From an uncultured Rhodospirillales bacterium (GTDB lineage: Bacteria; Pseudomonadota; Alphaproteobacteria; CACIAM-22H2), in contig CALANV010000044.1 of assembly GCA_937926175.1 (NCBI GenBank), positions 200,363-264,362 on the forward strand: a stretch of 64,000 nucleotides of DNA, written 5' to 3'. Below are positions 50,430 to 58,853 of the stretch, piece after piece; the first letter of the stretch is position 1; each line of letters opens with the position of its first letter. Below the pieces are notes generated by a model. That model ran no database searches. It was not told where the DNA came from and worked only from the letters and a program-made list of their open reading frames with translations. The position numbers and the translations under genes were made by a program.

Positions 50430-52108
50430 CGCGAACGCGGTCGCCACCTCTCGATCCACATCGTGGTCGGGACCAGGTGGCCGGTCGGTTCGACGCCTTC
50501 GAGCCATTTCGGCACGAAGAACGAATCGGCGCGGTAATAGAGCGGCAACGCCGGCAGCTCCTCGACGTAGATCTCCTGCAGTCGGTGCCAGAGCTCTTTG
50601 CGTCTTGCCCGGTCGAGCTCGACCTCGATCCGGTCGATGAGCGCGTCCACTTCCGCATTGCGGAAGCCGGTGTAGTTCTGTCCCGAGAAGTTCCGTTCCG
50701 GGACGGGAATCTCCTGAGAGTGCAGGATGGATCGCGGCAGGCTTTCCGGCGCGCTGATCCACGCGAACATCGCCATGGCCGAGAACTGGCGCCGGCGCAC
50801 GGTCTCGCCGAAGAACACGCGCGCCGGCTCGTTGCGGATGCGGACATCGATGCCGAGCTTGCGCCACTGGCTCTGCAGGACCTGCTGCACCGTCTCCCGC
50901 GAGCGGTTGCCGGCGGTCGTCATCAGTTCCAGCGACAGGCGCTCGCCCGCCGCGTTGTGGCGGATTCCGCCCTTCATCACGTTCCAGCCGGCTTCGTCCA
51001 ACAGCGCGGCGGCCTTCTTCGGGGCGTACGGATAGGTCTTGAGGTCGACGGCGGCGATCCAGTCGAGCGGACTGACGAAGGAATGCGCGACAGGCTGCTT
51101 GCCGGTAAAGAGCTGGCGGCTGATTGCGGCGCGATCGAGACCATAGAGCAGGGCCTGGCGCACCCGTTTGTCCTTGAGCGCCGGGTTGTCGAGGTTGAGG
51201 TCGACGTGCTCGTAGGCCAGCCCGGCCTTGTAGATGACGTCGAAGCGGTCGCCATGGCGCTTCTCGAGGGCAAGGGCCTGGTCCAGCGTCAGGCCGAGTT
51301 CGCCGGCGATATAGTCGATCGCGCCCGACAGCAGGTTGGCCTCCAGCGCCGCGGTGTTTTCGATGACCCGCACGGTGATCTTCCTGAAATGCGGCTTCTC
51401 GCCGTACCAGGTCGGGTTCGGCTCCAGCACGACGCTCGCGCCGGGCGTCACCTGGGTGATGCGGTAGGGGCCGTAATAGAGCCCGGGATTGGTCGTGTCG
51501 GCGTCGTAGACGGTGCGGCGCTTGTAGCCTTCCGGGTCCACCATGAAGGCCGCCCGCTCGAGATGCGCCGGCAGCGGATCAAAGGCATAGAGCGCGGCGT
51601 AGTTGAAGGTGAGCTTGTCCGCGTACACCGTGAACGTCTTGCTGTCGTGCACCTCGATCCGGCTCACGCGCCGGAAATACTCCGTGCCGTCGACCGCGCT
51701 TTTCGGATGTCTGCCGACCTCCCACGCGAAGACGACGTCATCGCTGGTCACCGGCGTGCCGTCGCCCCAGGTCGCCTTCGGATGAATCGTATAGGTGATC
51801 GCGATTCCCCGGCTGCCGTCCGGGTTGTCGAACGGCTTGGCCCGGCCGTTCTCGATCGTCGGAACCTCGGTGCACAGCATGCACACCAGATTCCAGTTCT
51901 GGTCGTAGGCGACCAACGGCCGGCGCGTCATGGCCAGCACGTAGGATTTGGCGACCATGGCGTCGATGAATGGATTGAAGGTCGAGGGAAACTGGGTCAG
52001 CCCGATGACGAGTTCGTCCTTCGCATTCGCGGTACGGGCCGGCGACGACAGGGTCGCGATCGCTATCAGCAGGGCGAGGAGAAGCTTGACGATCGGGGCG
52101 CGGATCAT
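50426..52108 (-). CDS. Peptide-type ABC binding protein (family 5), first tandem copy
   Basis: A 560-residue periplasmic binding protein with signal peptide MIRAPIVKLLLALLIAIATL, cleaved probably after NA in RTANAKDELV. Its mature sequence matches the next gene product closely (KDELVIGLTQFPSTFNPFID; LVAYDQNWNLVCMLCTEVPT; NLLSGAIDYIAGELGLTLDQ). The two genes share a near-identical run of about 40 nt (around 49722 and 51386). Its stop overlaps the ATG of the copy downstream, and its ATG overlaps the hyi-like stop. Duplication with later specialisation is the simplest reading. Confidence 0.93.
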   Translation of the reverse strand: MIRAPIVKLLLALLIAIATLSSPARTANAKDELVIGLTQFPSTFNPFIDAMVAKSYVLAMTRRPLVAYDQNWNLVCMLCTEVPTIENGRAKPFDNPDGSRGIAITYTIHPKATWGDGTPVTSDDVVFAWEVGRHPKSAVDGTEYFRRVSRIEVHDSKTFTVYADKLTFNYAALYAFDPLPAHLERAAFMVDPEGYKRRTVYDADTTNPGLYYGPYRITQVTPGASVVLEPNPTWYGEKPHFRKITVRVIENTAALEANLLSGAIDYIAGELGLTLDQALALEKRHGDRFDVIYKAGLAYEHVDLNLDNPALKDKRVRQALLYGLDRAAISRQLFTGKQPVAHSFVSPLDWIAAVDLKTYPYAPKKAAALLDEAGWNVMKGGIRHNAAGERLSLELMTTAGNRSRETVQQVLQSQWRKLGIDVRIRNEPARVFFGETVRRRQFSAMAMFAWISAPESLPRSILHSQEIPVPERNFSGQNYTGFRNAEVDALIDRIEVELDRARRKELWHRLQEIYVEELPALPLYYRADSFFVPKWLEGVEPTGHLVPTTMWIERWRPRSR

Positions 52109-52911
52109 CCGGCAAGCTTAGTGCGGACGGCGCGGTCGCGCCACGCCTCGAGCCAGCCCAGGCTTTCCGACGTCGTGGTCCGGGGCACGTACTCGGCGCC
52201 GACCCATCCGTCATAGCCGATGCGATCCAGGGCCTCGAACACGTTCTCGAAATTTATCTCGCCCGTGCCCGGTTCGTGACGGCCCGGCGTGTCGGCGAAC
52301 TGGATGTGACCGATCCGGTGCTTGAGGCGCGTGAGGGTCGGGATCAGATCTCCGCGCATGATCTGCATGTGATAGAGGTCGTACTGCAGGGCGGTGTTCG
52401 GAACGCCGGCCTCGTCCAGGATCGAGATCGCCTGATCGGGGTCGTTGACGAAAAAGCCCGGTACGTCACGGCTGTTGATCGCTTCGATGCAGACGGTCAC
52501 GCCGATGTCGCCCAGGATACGCGCGGCGTAACGGATGTTGTCGACGAGCGTCGCCCGGCAACGGGCCGGATCCGCGTCTGGCCCCGGTACGCCGGCCAGC
52601 AGATTGACCCGTCCGACCTGGAGTGCCGCGGCATAGGTCCGCGCACGGTCGACGGCGGCGCGGAACTCCGCCTCCCGTCCCGGCAGCGCGCCCAGGCCCC
52701 GGTCGCCTTTCGCGAAATCGCCGGCAGGAATGTTGATCAGCACCAGCGGAAGCCGCGCGCGTTGGCAGGCTTTGGCAAGGTCCTCCACCGGGATGTCGTA
52801 GGGAAACTGGATTTCGACGCCATCGAAGCCTGCCCGTGCCGCGGCCTCGATTCGGTCGATCGGCGCGACTTCGCCGAAGAGCATTGAAAGATTTGCCGAA
52901 AAGCGGGGCAT
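52105..52911 (-). CDS. Hydroxypyruvate isomerase family TIM barrel (Hyi/OtnI-like)
   Basis: 268 residues from ATG 52911 (MPRFSANLSMLFGEVAPIDR), the standard start of the Hyi family. Metal-binding and catalytic Glu residues are in VTVCIEAINSRDVPGFFVND and DGWVGAEYVPRTTTSESLGW; GHIQFADTPGRHEPGTGEIN is diagnostic. Known members interconvert hydroxypyruvate and tartronate semialdehyde, or isomerise 2-oxotetronate. It heads the operon of two binding proteins and two permeases, overlapping the first by 4 nt. This suggests the imported solute feeds a hydroxy-oxo-acid route. Confidence 0.88.
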   Translation of the reverse strand: MPRFSANLSMLFGEVAPIDRIEAAARAGFDGVEIQFPYDIPVEDLAKACQRARLPLVLINIPAGDFAKGDRGLGALPGREAEFRAAVDRARTYAAALQVGRVNLLAGVPGPDADPARCRATLVDNIRYAARILGDIGVTVCIEAINSRDVPGFFVNDPDQAISILDEAGVPNTALQYDLYHMQIMRGDLIPTLTRLKHRIGHIQFADTPGRHEPGTGEINFENVFEALDRIGYDGWVGAEYVPRTTTSESLGWLEAWRDRAVRTKLAG

Positions 52912-53033
52912 GGTGACCGGTCCGGTTGACTGTCGGTTGTTTAAGGCCAGGCGTTGCGGCCGGCAAACGTTTTTGCGGGCCGCATCGGGCACGTGCAACG
53001 CGGCGGCACGCCGTTGCCCCCGAGGCCCACGGC

Positions 53034-53861
53034 CTAAGGACGTCGGCAGACCGCCTCGATCAGGACGATCCGATGTTCGTCGAGGTTGCGGCGGAGGTTC
53101 TTCACTTTGACCGCGAAATCGCCGCCGTGAAGCAGAGCGCCGCCGAGTGGCGGCGCAGCGCCTGCGGACAGGCGCTCGTCCGTCCGTCGCGCCCATGCGC
53201 ATCCCTCGGCGCTTCGGTCCGTCCAGCTCTCCACGGCGAAGCCGGCGCTCTCCAGCAATTGCCGCAGTTCGTCGGGGGTGACGAGAAAGCTGATCGCGGG
53301 CTCGGACGCCCACGGCACCGGGAAATGCGGCGCGCCGCCCGGCCCCTGCAGCACGTCGTAAAGGGCGAGGCGACCATTCGGCCGGAGCACGCGGAAGATC
53401 TGGGCATAGAGCCGCGCCTTGTCCGGAATGTTCATCGCCGCGTGCTGTGTCCACACGACGTCGAAGCTTGCATCGCCGAACGGCATCGCGAGCGCATCGC
53501 CATGACGGTATTCGAGACGGCTGTCGAGGCCGAGCCAGTGCGCGATCGCCGTCGCCGCCCGACAATAGTCGTCGGTGATGTCGATCCCCACGACGTGACA
53601 ACCGTACTCGGCCGCGAGCAGACGTGACGGGCCGCCGATACCGCTGCCGACGTCGAGGACGCGCATGTCGGCCGTCAGGCCAAGGCGTTGGGCCAGCTCG
53701 CGCGTGGCTTCGCGGCCGCGCACGTGCATCTGGTCGATGGCGGTCAGGTCGTCGACCGCCAGCGCGCTCGGATGCTTGCCGGCGGCCTTCAGCGCCTCGC
53801 GGATGGCCGCAACCAGATCGCCGCGCGCATAATGGAATTCGACATCCTGGTTGATCGGCAA
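53034..53861 (-). CDS. SAM-dependent methyltransferase (class I)
   Basis: 275 residues from a TTG start at 53861, with GGAG 10 nt upstream and no better ATG. Motif I is VLDVGSGIGGPSRLLAAEYG, followed by GIDITDDYCRAATAIAHWLG, RHGDALAMPFGDASFDVVWT and RVLRPNGRLALYDVLQG, the pattern of UbiE/sarcosine-dimethylglycine-type small-molecule methyltransferases. The substrate is unknown. It is monocistronic. The 3' region at 52912-53033 has short inverted repeats only. Confidence 0.85.
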   Translation of the reverse strand: MPINQDVEFHYARGDLVAAIREALKAAGKHPSALAVDDLTAIDQMHVRGREATRELAQRLGLTADMRVLDVGSGIGGPSRLLAAEYGCHVVGIDITDDYCRAATAIAHWLGLDSRLEYRHGDALAMPFGDASFDVVWTQHAAMNIPDKARLYAQIFRVLRPNGRLALYDVLQGPGGAPHFPVPWASEPAISFLVTPDELRQLLESAGFAVESWTDRSAEGCAWARRTDERLSAGAAPPLGGALLHGGDFAVKVKNLRRNLDEHRIVLIEAVCRRP

Positions 53862-54111
53862 GTCCGACTACTCCGGCTTCAGCGGCGCACCTCGCGCGGG
53901 CGCCGCCGCGATGCGGGCGCCAGCGACAGTGACAATAACGCTCGCACCCGCCGGAAGGATCGCCGCGAGTGCACCAACCGCCGGCCCGCCAGCGGTCGCC
54001 CGGTGCCGGATGAGCTTCGCGGCATGACAATGGGTGCGAACACGGACCGTAGCCACGATGGGAAGACGGTCGGGTCGTGACCCGTCCTGGAGGACGCAAG
54101 AGCCTTCGCCG
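53862..54111. other. Gene-free interval with an unsupported small frame
   Basis: A GTG-started minus-strand frame of 89 codons (53868-54137) crosses this interval and overlaps the end of the dehydrogenase gene. It has no family likeness and no good ribosome-binding site, so I do not call it a gene. No terminator is visible. Confidence 0.5.
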
Positions 54112-57078
54112 TCATGCAAGCGCGCGTTCGAGGACACGTGCGACGTGCACCGCCTCGCGTGCGGCGCCGTCGCGGATCTGATGTCGGCACGAGGTGCCGT
54201 CGGCGACGAGCAACGTATCGTCGCCCGCGGCCCGCACCGCGGGCAGGACCGACATCTCCGCCATCTTCATCGAAACCTCGTAATGCTCGGCCTCGTAGCC
54301 GAAGGCCCCGGCCATGCCGCAACAGCTCGACTCCACGACCTGTACGTCCAGATCGGGGATGAGACGGAGGGCGGACTGGATCGCGGCCATCGCACCGAAA
54401 GCCTTCTGGTGACAGTGGCCGTGAACCAGCGCCTTGCGCTGCGTCAGCGGCCTCAGCTTCAGGTCGAGGCGGCCGGCCTTGTGCTCGGCGACGAGGAATT
54501 CCTCGAACAGCATGGCGTGTGCGGCGAGCGCATCGACCTCGGCGCCCGGCATCATGGCCGCGAATTCATCCTTCAGCGTGAACAGGCACGAAGGCTCCAG
54601 CCCGACGATCGCAACACCGCGTTCGACATAGGGCCAGAGCGCATCCAGCATGCGCCGCGCTTCTGCGCGCGCTTCGGCGACGAGGCCTTCGGCAAGGAAG
54701 GTCCGTCCGCAACAGAGCGGCCGGTTGCCATCCGGCGCGGCCGGAAGGTGCACGCGATAGCCTGCCGCCTCGAGCACGCGGATGGCGGCGCGCGCGTTTT
54801 CCGGTTCGAAGTATCGGGTAAACGTGTCGACGAACAGGACGACCTCCTTGGTCGCGGGGTCCGTACGCGCCTCGCCGTCGTCGAACCGGTCGCGGCGCCA
54901 GGCGGGCAGCGTTCGCCGGGCGCTGAAGCCGAGGAGCTTCTCCGTGACGAGCGCAAGCCCCGGTATGCGGTCGCGCAGATTGAGAAGCGGGGCGAGCCTG
55001 GATGCGATCGGCGCATAGCGCGGCAGATACGCGATGAGCCGTGCCCGCAGTGAAAGCCCATGGCGCCGCGCCGAGGCGTGCCTGAATTCGATTTTCATGC
55101 GCGCCATGTCGACGCCGGTCGGGCATTCGCGCTTGCAGCCCTTGCAGGAAACGCAAAGGTCGAGGGTCGCCCGCATCTCGTCCGAGGTGAAGGCGTCGGG
55201 CCCGAGCTGGCCGGTGACGGCGAGCCGCAGCGTGTTGGCGCGTCCGCGCGTCAGATGCTGCTCGTCGCGCGTGACACGATACGAGGGGCACATCACGCCC
55301 GCATCGAACTTCCGGCACTCGCCGTTGTTGTTGCACATCTCGACGGCGCCGGCGAAACCGCCCCAGGCAGACCAGTCGAGCGCCGTTTCGATCGGCAGCG
55401 CACGATAGCCCGGCGGATAGCGGAAGAGGGTGCGGTCGTCCATCTTGGGCGGCCGCACGATCTTGCCCGGATTGAACAGGCCGTCGGGGTCGAAGCTGTC
55501 CTTCACCGCCTCAAACGCGCGCACCATCCGCGGTCCGAACATCTTCTCGTGGAATTCGGAGCGCACGATGCCGTCGCCGTGTTCGCCGGAGTGCGAGCCC
55601 TTGTATTCGCGCACGATCGCGAACGCCTCTTCGGCGATGGCGCGCATTTTTCGGGCGCCGTCCGGATCCTTGAGATTGATGATGGGGCGGACGTGAAGGG
55701 TGCCGACCGAGGCATGGGCGTACCAGGTGCCGTCGGTGCCGTACTTGCGGAACACGCGAGTCAACCGATCGGTGTATTCGGCCAGATTCTCGAGCGGCAC
55801 GGCGCAGTCCTCGATGAAGGACACCGGCTTTCCGTCGCCCTTCATCGACATCATGATGTTGAGACCCTGTTTGCGGACCTCCCAGATCGCATTTTGGAAG
55901 GCCGGGTCGGTCGCCTCGACGACGCTGTCCGGGAAGCCGAGATCGCCCATCAGCTCGACGAGCTGCTTGAGTTTCCGGGTCTCGGCCGCGAGGTCCTCGC
56001 CGGCGAACTCGACCAGCAGGATGGCATCCGGCTCGCCGCGCACGAAGCGATCGACCACCGGGCGGAACATGGCGATGTCGCGCGACAGCTCGATCATCGT
56101 GCGATCGACGAGTTCCACCGCCGACGGGTCGAGCTTCACGATGTGCTGCGTCGCATCCATCGCCTGGTAGAAGGTCGGGAAATGGCAGACGCCGAGGACG
56201 CGTGCCGGCGGAATGGTGGAGAGTTGGAGCTGAAGGCGCGTGAAGAACGCGAGCGTGCCCTCGGAGCCGACGAGCAGCTTCGCCATGTTGTGGCCGGGCT
56301 CGTTCCGGTTGAGGCCGGGTACTGTATGCGGCCGGATCATGTCGATGTTGTAGCCGCCTACCCGGCGCAGCAGACGCGGCCAGCGGTCCGACCTGAGTTC
56401 GTCGGCAATGCTGTCAGCGATCGCGCGCGACCGCCGGATGAGTTCGAGGTAGCGCGGCTGAGCGGGGAATCCTTCGAGGTCTTCCGGCACTTCGCCGAAC
56501 TGCACCGTCGTGCCGTCGGCGAGCACGGCGTCGATGGCGCGGACGTTGTGCACCATGTTGCCGTACCGGATCGAACGCGCGCCGCAGGAGTTGTTGCCCG
56601 CCATGCCGCCGAGCGTGGCGCGGCTGCCCGTCGAGATGTCGACGGGAAAGGTGAGGCCATGCGGCTTCAGCCGCTTCTGGAGCGCATCGAGCGTGACGCC
56701 GGGCTCGACCCAACAGGTGCGCGCGTCGGTGTCGACGCTGAGCACGCGGTTCAGATACTTCGACGTATCGACGATGAGGGCGCGACCGACAGTCTGGCCG
56801 CATTGCGAGGTTCCGCCGCCGCGCGGCAGAACGGGCACACCCTCCTCGCGTGCGATCTGTATCGCGGCGGTGATGTCGTCGATGCGCTTCGGAACGACCA
56901 CCCCGATCGGTTCGATCTGGTAGATCGAAGCGTCGGTCGAATAGCGCCCGCGGCTGAACGCATCGAAAAGAACCTCGCCTTCGAGCTCTTTCCTGAGCCG
57001 CGCCGCGAGACGGCTGTCGCCCGGTGTTACGTTGGCGGCGCGCAGTATCCGGGAAGGGGCGCGCTCATCGAGTGGCAT
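54112..57078 (-). CDS. FAD-binding dehydrogenase fused to Fe-S/CCG domains (GlcD-GlcF-like)
   Basis: A 988-residue flavoprotein. The PCMH-type FAD domain spans about residues 55-210 (LPRGGGTSQCGQTVGRALIV and GGMAGNNSCGARSIRYGNMV), followed by the cap domain, whose end reads HSGEHGDGIVRSEFHEKMFG. The Fe-S part has CNNNGECRK and CVSCKGCKRECPTGVDMARM (about 590-680), and the C-terminal domain carries the paired CCG motifs RPLCCGRTF and SSCCGMAGAFGYEAEHYEVS. This layout matches YdiJ-type and D-2-hydroxyacid dehydrogenases, which pass electrons to quinone. The substrate may be glycolate, lactate or 2-hydroxyglutarate. It follows the hydratase-like gene by 7 nt. Confidence 0.92.
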   Translation of the reverse strand: MPLDERAPSRILRAANVTPGDSRLAARLRKELEGEVLFDAFSRGRYSTDASIYQIEPIGVVVPKRIDDITAAIQIAREEGVPVLPRGGGTSQCGQTVGRALIVDTSKYLNRVLSVDTDARTCWVEPGVTLDALQKRLKPHGLTFPVDISTGSRATLGGMAGNNSCGARSIRYGNMVHNVRAIDAVLADGTTVQFGEVPEDLEGFPAQPRYLELIRRSRAIADSIADELRSDRWPRLLRRVGGYNIDMIRPHTVPGLNRNEPGHNMAKLLVGSEGTLAFFTRLQLQLSTIPPARVLGVCHFPTFYQAMDATQHIVKLDPSAVELVDRTMIELSRDIAMFRPVVDRFVRGEPDAILLVEFAGEDLAAETRKLKQLVELMGDLGFPDSVVEATDPAFQNAIWEVRKQGLNIMMSMKGDGKPVSFIEDCAVPLENLAEYTDRLTRVFRKYGTDGTWYAHASVGTLHVRPIINLKDPDGARKMRAIAEEAFAIVREYKGSHSGEHGDGIVRSEFHEKMFGPRMVRAFEAVKDSFDPDGLFNPGKIVRPPKMDDRTLFRYPPGYRALPIETALDWSAWGGFAGAVEMCNNNGECRKFDAGVMCPSYRVTRDEQHLTRGRANTLRLAVTGQLGPDAFTSDEMRATLDLCVSCKGCKRECPTGVDMARMKIEFRHASARRHGLSLRARLIAYLPRYAPIASRLAPLLNLRDRIPGLALVTEKLLGFSARRTLPAWRRDRFDDGEARTDPATKEVVLFVDTFTRYFEPENARAAIRVLEAAGYRVHLPAAPDGNRPLCCGRTFLAEGLVAEARAEARRMLDALWPYVERGVAIVGLEPSCLFTLKDEFAAMMPGAEVDALAAHAMLFEEFLVAEHKAGRLDLKLRPLTQRKALVHGHCHQKAFGAMAAIQSALRLIPDLDVQVVESSCCGMAGAFGYEAEHYEVSMKMAEMSVLPAVRAAGDDTLLVADGTSCRHQIRDGAAREAVHVARVLERALA

Positions 57079-57085
57079 CGACGAC

Positions 57086-57949
57086 CTATTTGAACGAGAC
57101 CGATACCGTCATGGGGCCGGTCGGGAGTCCTTCGTAGCGCGCGGTGACCTTTTGTCCGGCCTTCGGCGGCAACGGGCGACCGAAGGAGCCGAGGCTGATG
57201 ACGTCTCCGGCTTTCAAACGCTGGCCGCGCGCGGCGAGATCCTTGGCGAGGAAGATCACGGCGTTGAACGGGTGCCCCAGAATCGCGCGGCCGGGCGCCT
57301 TGCCGAGTTCGGCCCCGCTGCCGTCGGTCAGGATCACCTCCATGTTCGCCAGCGCGTCGACGAAGGTTGGGTCGGCGCGCACGAGCACGGGCTCGCCGAC
57401 GACGCCGCGTCGCGCGCCAACGTTGATGGCCTTGACGATGGGACCGGTCAACTTCTGCCCCTCGGCAAGGAGGAGATCGGGAAGCTCGATGAACGGCTGG
57501 ATCGTGACGATGTGCGCGGCGACCTCGAGCGGCGTCTTCGCGTCATTGACGCCCTCGTCGCGCACGGTCGCGATCAGATCGCTCTCGATGATCGGGCGCG
57601 CGCCGAAATTCGCCGGGACCACGGCACCGTCCGGAAGAATCATTTTTTCGAGCAGGATGCCGGCGACCGGCGTGTCCACGCCCAGCGCCTGCTGTGCGGC
57701 AGGGGACGTCAAGCCGACCTTGTAGCCGATCGGTTTGCCCTGCGTCTTGGCGAGGAGGTCGATGAGCCGAGTCTGAATGCAGATTCCCTCCGCCATGGTC
57801 AGCGTCTCGCCAGGGCTGGCGACAGATCTGCGCTTTAGCCAGGCGTCGGCGAGTTCGTTCGGATAGCCCGACGGGCCGCAGGGTGTTTGGGCGGCCGCCG
57901 GGAACGCAAGGACGGCGCCAAGAAGGCAGGCGGCAGCAAGACGACGCAT
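57086..57949 (-). CDS. Secreted 2-keto-4-pentenoate hydratase-like (FAH-family) protein
   Basis: 287 residues from ATG 57949, chosen because GGAGG lies 6 nt upstream. It begins MRRLAAACLLGAVLAFPAAA with AQ cleavage, a signal peptide, which is unusual for this fold: the MhpD/FAH hydratases are normally cytoplasmic. The fold is clear in KPIGYKVGLTSPAAQQALGV, GARPIIESDLIATVRDEGVN and GAELGKAPGRAILGHPFNAV. The metal Glu of true hydratases is in VESDL here as IESDL. The product may act in the periplasm on an oxo-acid or may be non-catalytic. It is the first gene of an operon with the dehydrogenase. Confidence 0.85.
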   Translation of the reverse strand: MRRLAAACLLGAVLAFPAAAQTPCGPSGYPNELADAWLKRRSVASPGETLTMAEGICIQTRLIDLLAKTQGKPIGYKVGLTSPAAQQALGVDTPVAGILLEKMILPDGAVVPANFGARPIIESDLIATVRDEGVNDAKTPLEVAAHIVTIQPFIELPDLLLAEGQKLTGPIVKAINVGARRGVVGEPVLVRADPTFVDALANMEVILTDGSGAELGKAPGRAILGHPFNAVIFLAKDLAARGQRLKAGDVISLGSFGRPLPPKAGQKVTARYEGLPTGPMTVSVSFK

Positions 57950-58063
57950 GGAGATCCTCCCGATCATGTCGCGCCATTAGACGTATCGGGCCGGACGGCG
58001 CAACAGAGTCCGGCGGTCGAGACGGCCTCAGGCCCGTCGACCGGCATATCGGCACGGCCGGAT

Positions 58064-58105
58064 TTGCCCCTGGCCGTGCTTTTCATTATGAATGCAAAAT
58101 GCATT
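58064..58105 (+). promoter_or_regulatory. gntR promoter with palindromic operator AATGCA-AAA-TGCATT
   Basis: TTGCCC (58064-58069) and TATGAA (58087-58092) are 17 nt apart. A perfect inverted repeat with 6-nt arms and 3-nt spacer (58091-58105) overlaps the -10 end and start site, 35 nt before the gntR GTG. Its size and symmetry fit an FCD-type GntR dimer, so autorepression is likely. The divergent hydratase operon starts 142 nt away and may share control. Confidence 0.6.
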
Positions 58106-58139
58106 ACTCAATCGCGTATGGCAAGAGAGGGGCTGACGC

Positions 58140-58853
58140 GTGAGCGGCAACGTGCAGTCCGCACCCGAGCCCGGCATCCGTTCGACCGTTCCGATCCGCC
58201 GGGTGTCGCTTCATGACGAGGTCGTCGCCCGGTTGCGGGAACTCGTTCTCGAAGGCCAGCTCGCGCCGGGGATGCGTGTCCCGGAAAAGATGTTGTGCGA
58301 GCGGTTCGGCGTGTCGCGAACACCGTTGCGCGAGGCCCTCAAGGTGCTGGCCGCCGAGGGGCTGGTCAGGCTACTGCCGAATCGTGGCGCGGAGGTCACG
58401 CGGCTCACGCCCAAGGAGGCGGAAGAGATGTTCGCGGTGATGGCCGTGCTCGAGGCCGCCGCGGGTGAAGCGGCTTGCCGCCGGATCCGTGACAGCGAGA
58501 TCGAGGAGATTCGCGCGCTGCATGCGCGGATGGTGGAGCGGTATCACGCCGGCGACCGGCCCGGATACTTCGACCTGAACCAGGCGATCCATCGCCGCAT
58601 CGTCGAGATCGCCGGAAACAGTGTGCTGACCGGCATCTACAATAGCCTTGCCGTCCGCATCCGGCGGGCGCGCTATGCGGCGAACCTGTCGCCGGCACGC
58701 TGGGACGAGGCGGTGCGCGAGCACGAGGCGATCCTTGCCGCACTCGTGGCCCGCGACGGCGCGACGCTTGCCCGGCTCATGGCCGACCATTTGCGACACA
58801 AGGCACAGGCGGCGGTGGCCACATTGCGCGACGAACAAGGAGAGCTCTCATGA
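58140..58853 (+). CDS. GntR-family regulator, FCD (FadR) subfamily
   Basis: 237 residues from GTG 58140, with GAGAGGGG upstream. The winged helix-turn-helix is at residues about 22-90 (LHDEVVARLRELVLEGQLAP, LCERFGVSRTPLREALKVLA), and the C-terminal all-helical FCD domain follows (EEMFAVMAVLEAAAGEAACR, LNQAIHRRIVEIAGN, VREHEAILAALVARD) with the Asp/His/His metal positions. FCD regulators bind carboxylic-acid effectors. Its stop overlaps the ATG of the aminotransferase gene (ATGA). A perfect operator-like palindrome lies just upstream. It likely controls the downstream genes and perhaps the divergent dehydrogenase operon. Confidence 0.92.
   Translation: MSGNVQSAPEPGIRSTVPIRRVSLHDEVVARLRELVLEGQLAPGMRVPEKMLCERFGVSRTPLREALKVLAAEGLVRLLPNRGAEVTRLTPKEAEEMFAVMAVLEAAAGEAACRRIRDSEIEEIRALHARMVERYHAGDRPGYFDLNQAIHRRIVEIAGNSVLTGIYNSLAVRIRRARYAANLSPARWDEAVREHEAILAALVARDGATLARLMADHLRHKAQAAVATLRDEQGELS

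Noticed and set aside
53868..54137. 89-codon GTG-started frame between the methyltransferase and dehydrogenase genes
   Set aside because: No family likeness, no good ribosome-binding site, and it overlaps the end of a well-supported gene.
55060..57093. 677-codon open frame antisense to the FAD/Fe-S dehydrogenase
   Set aside because: Arg-, Ala- and His-rich shadow of a gene with clear domains on the other strand.
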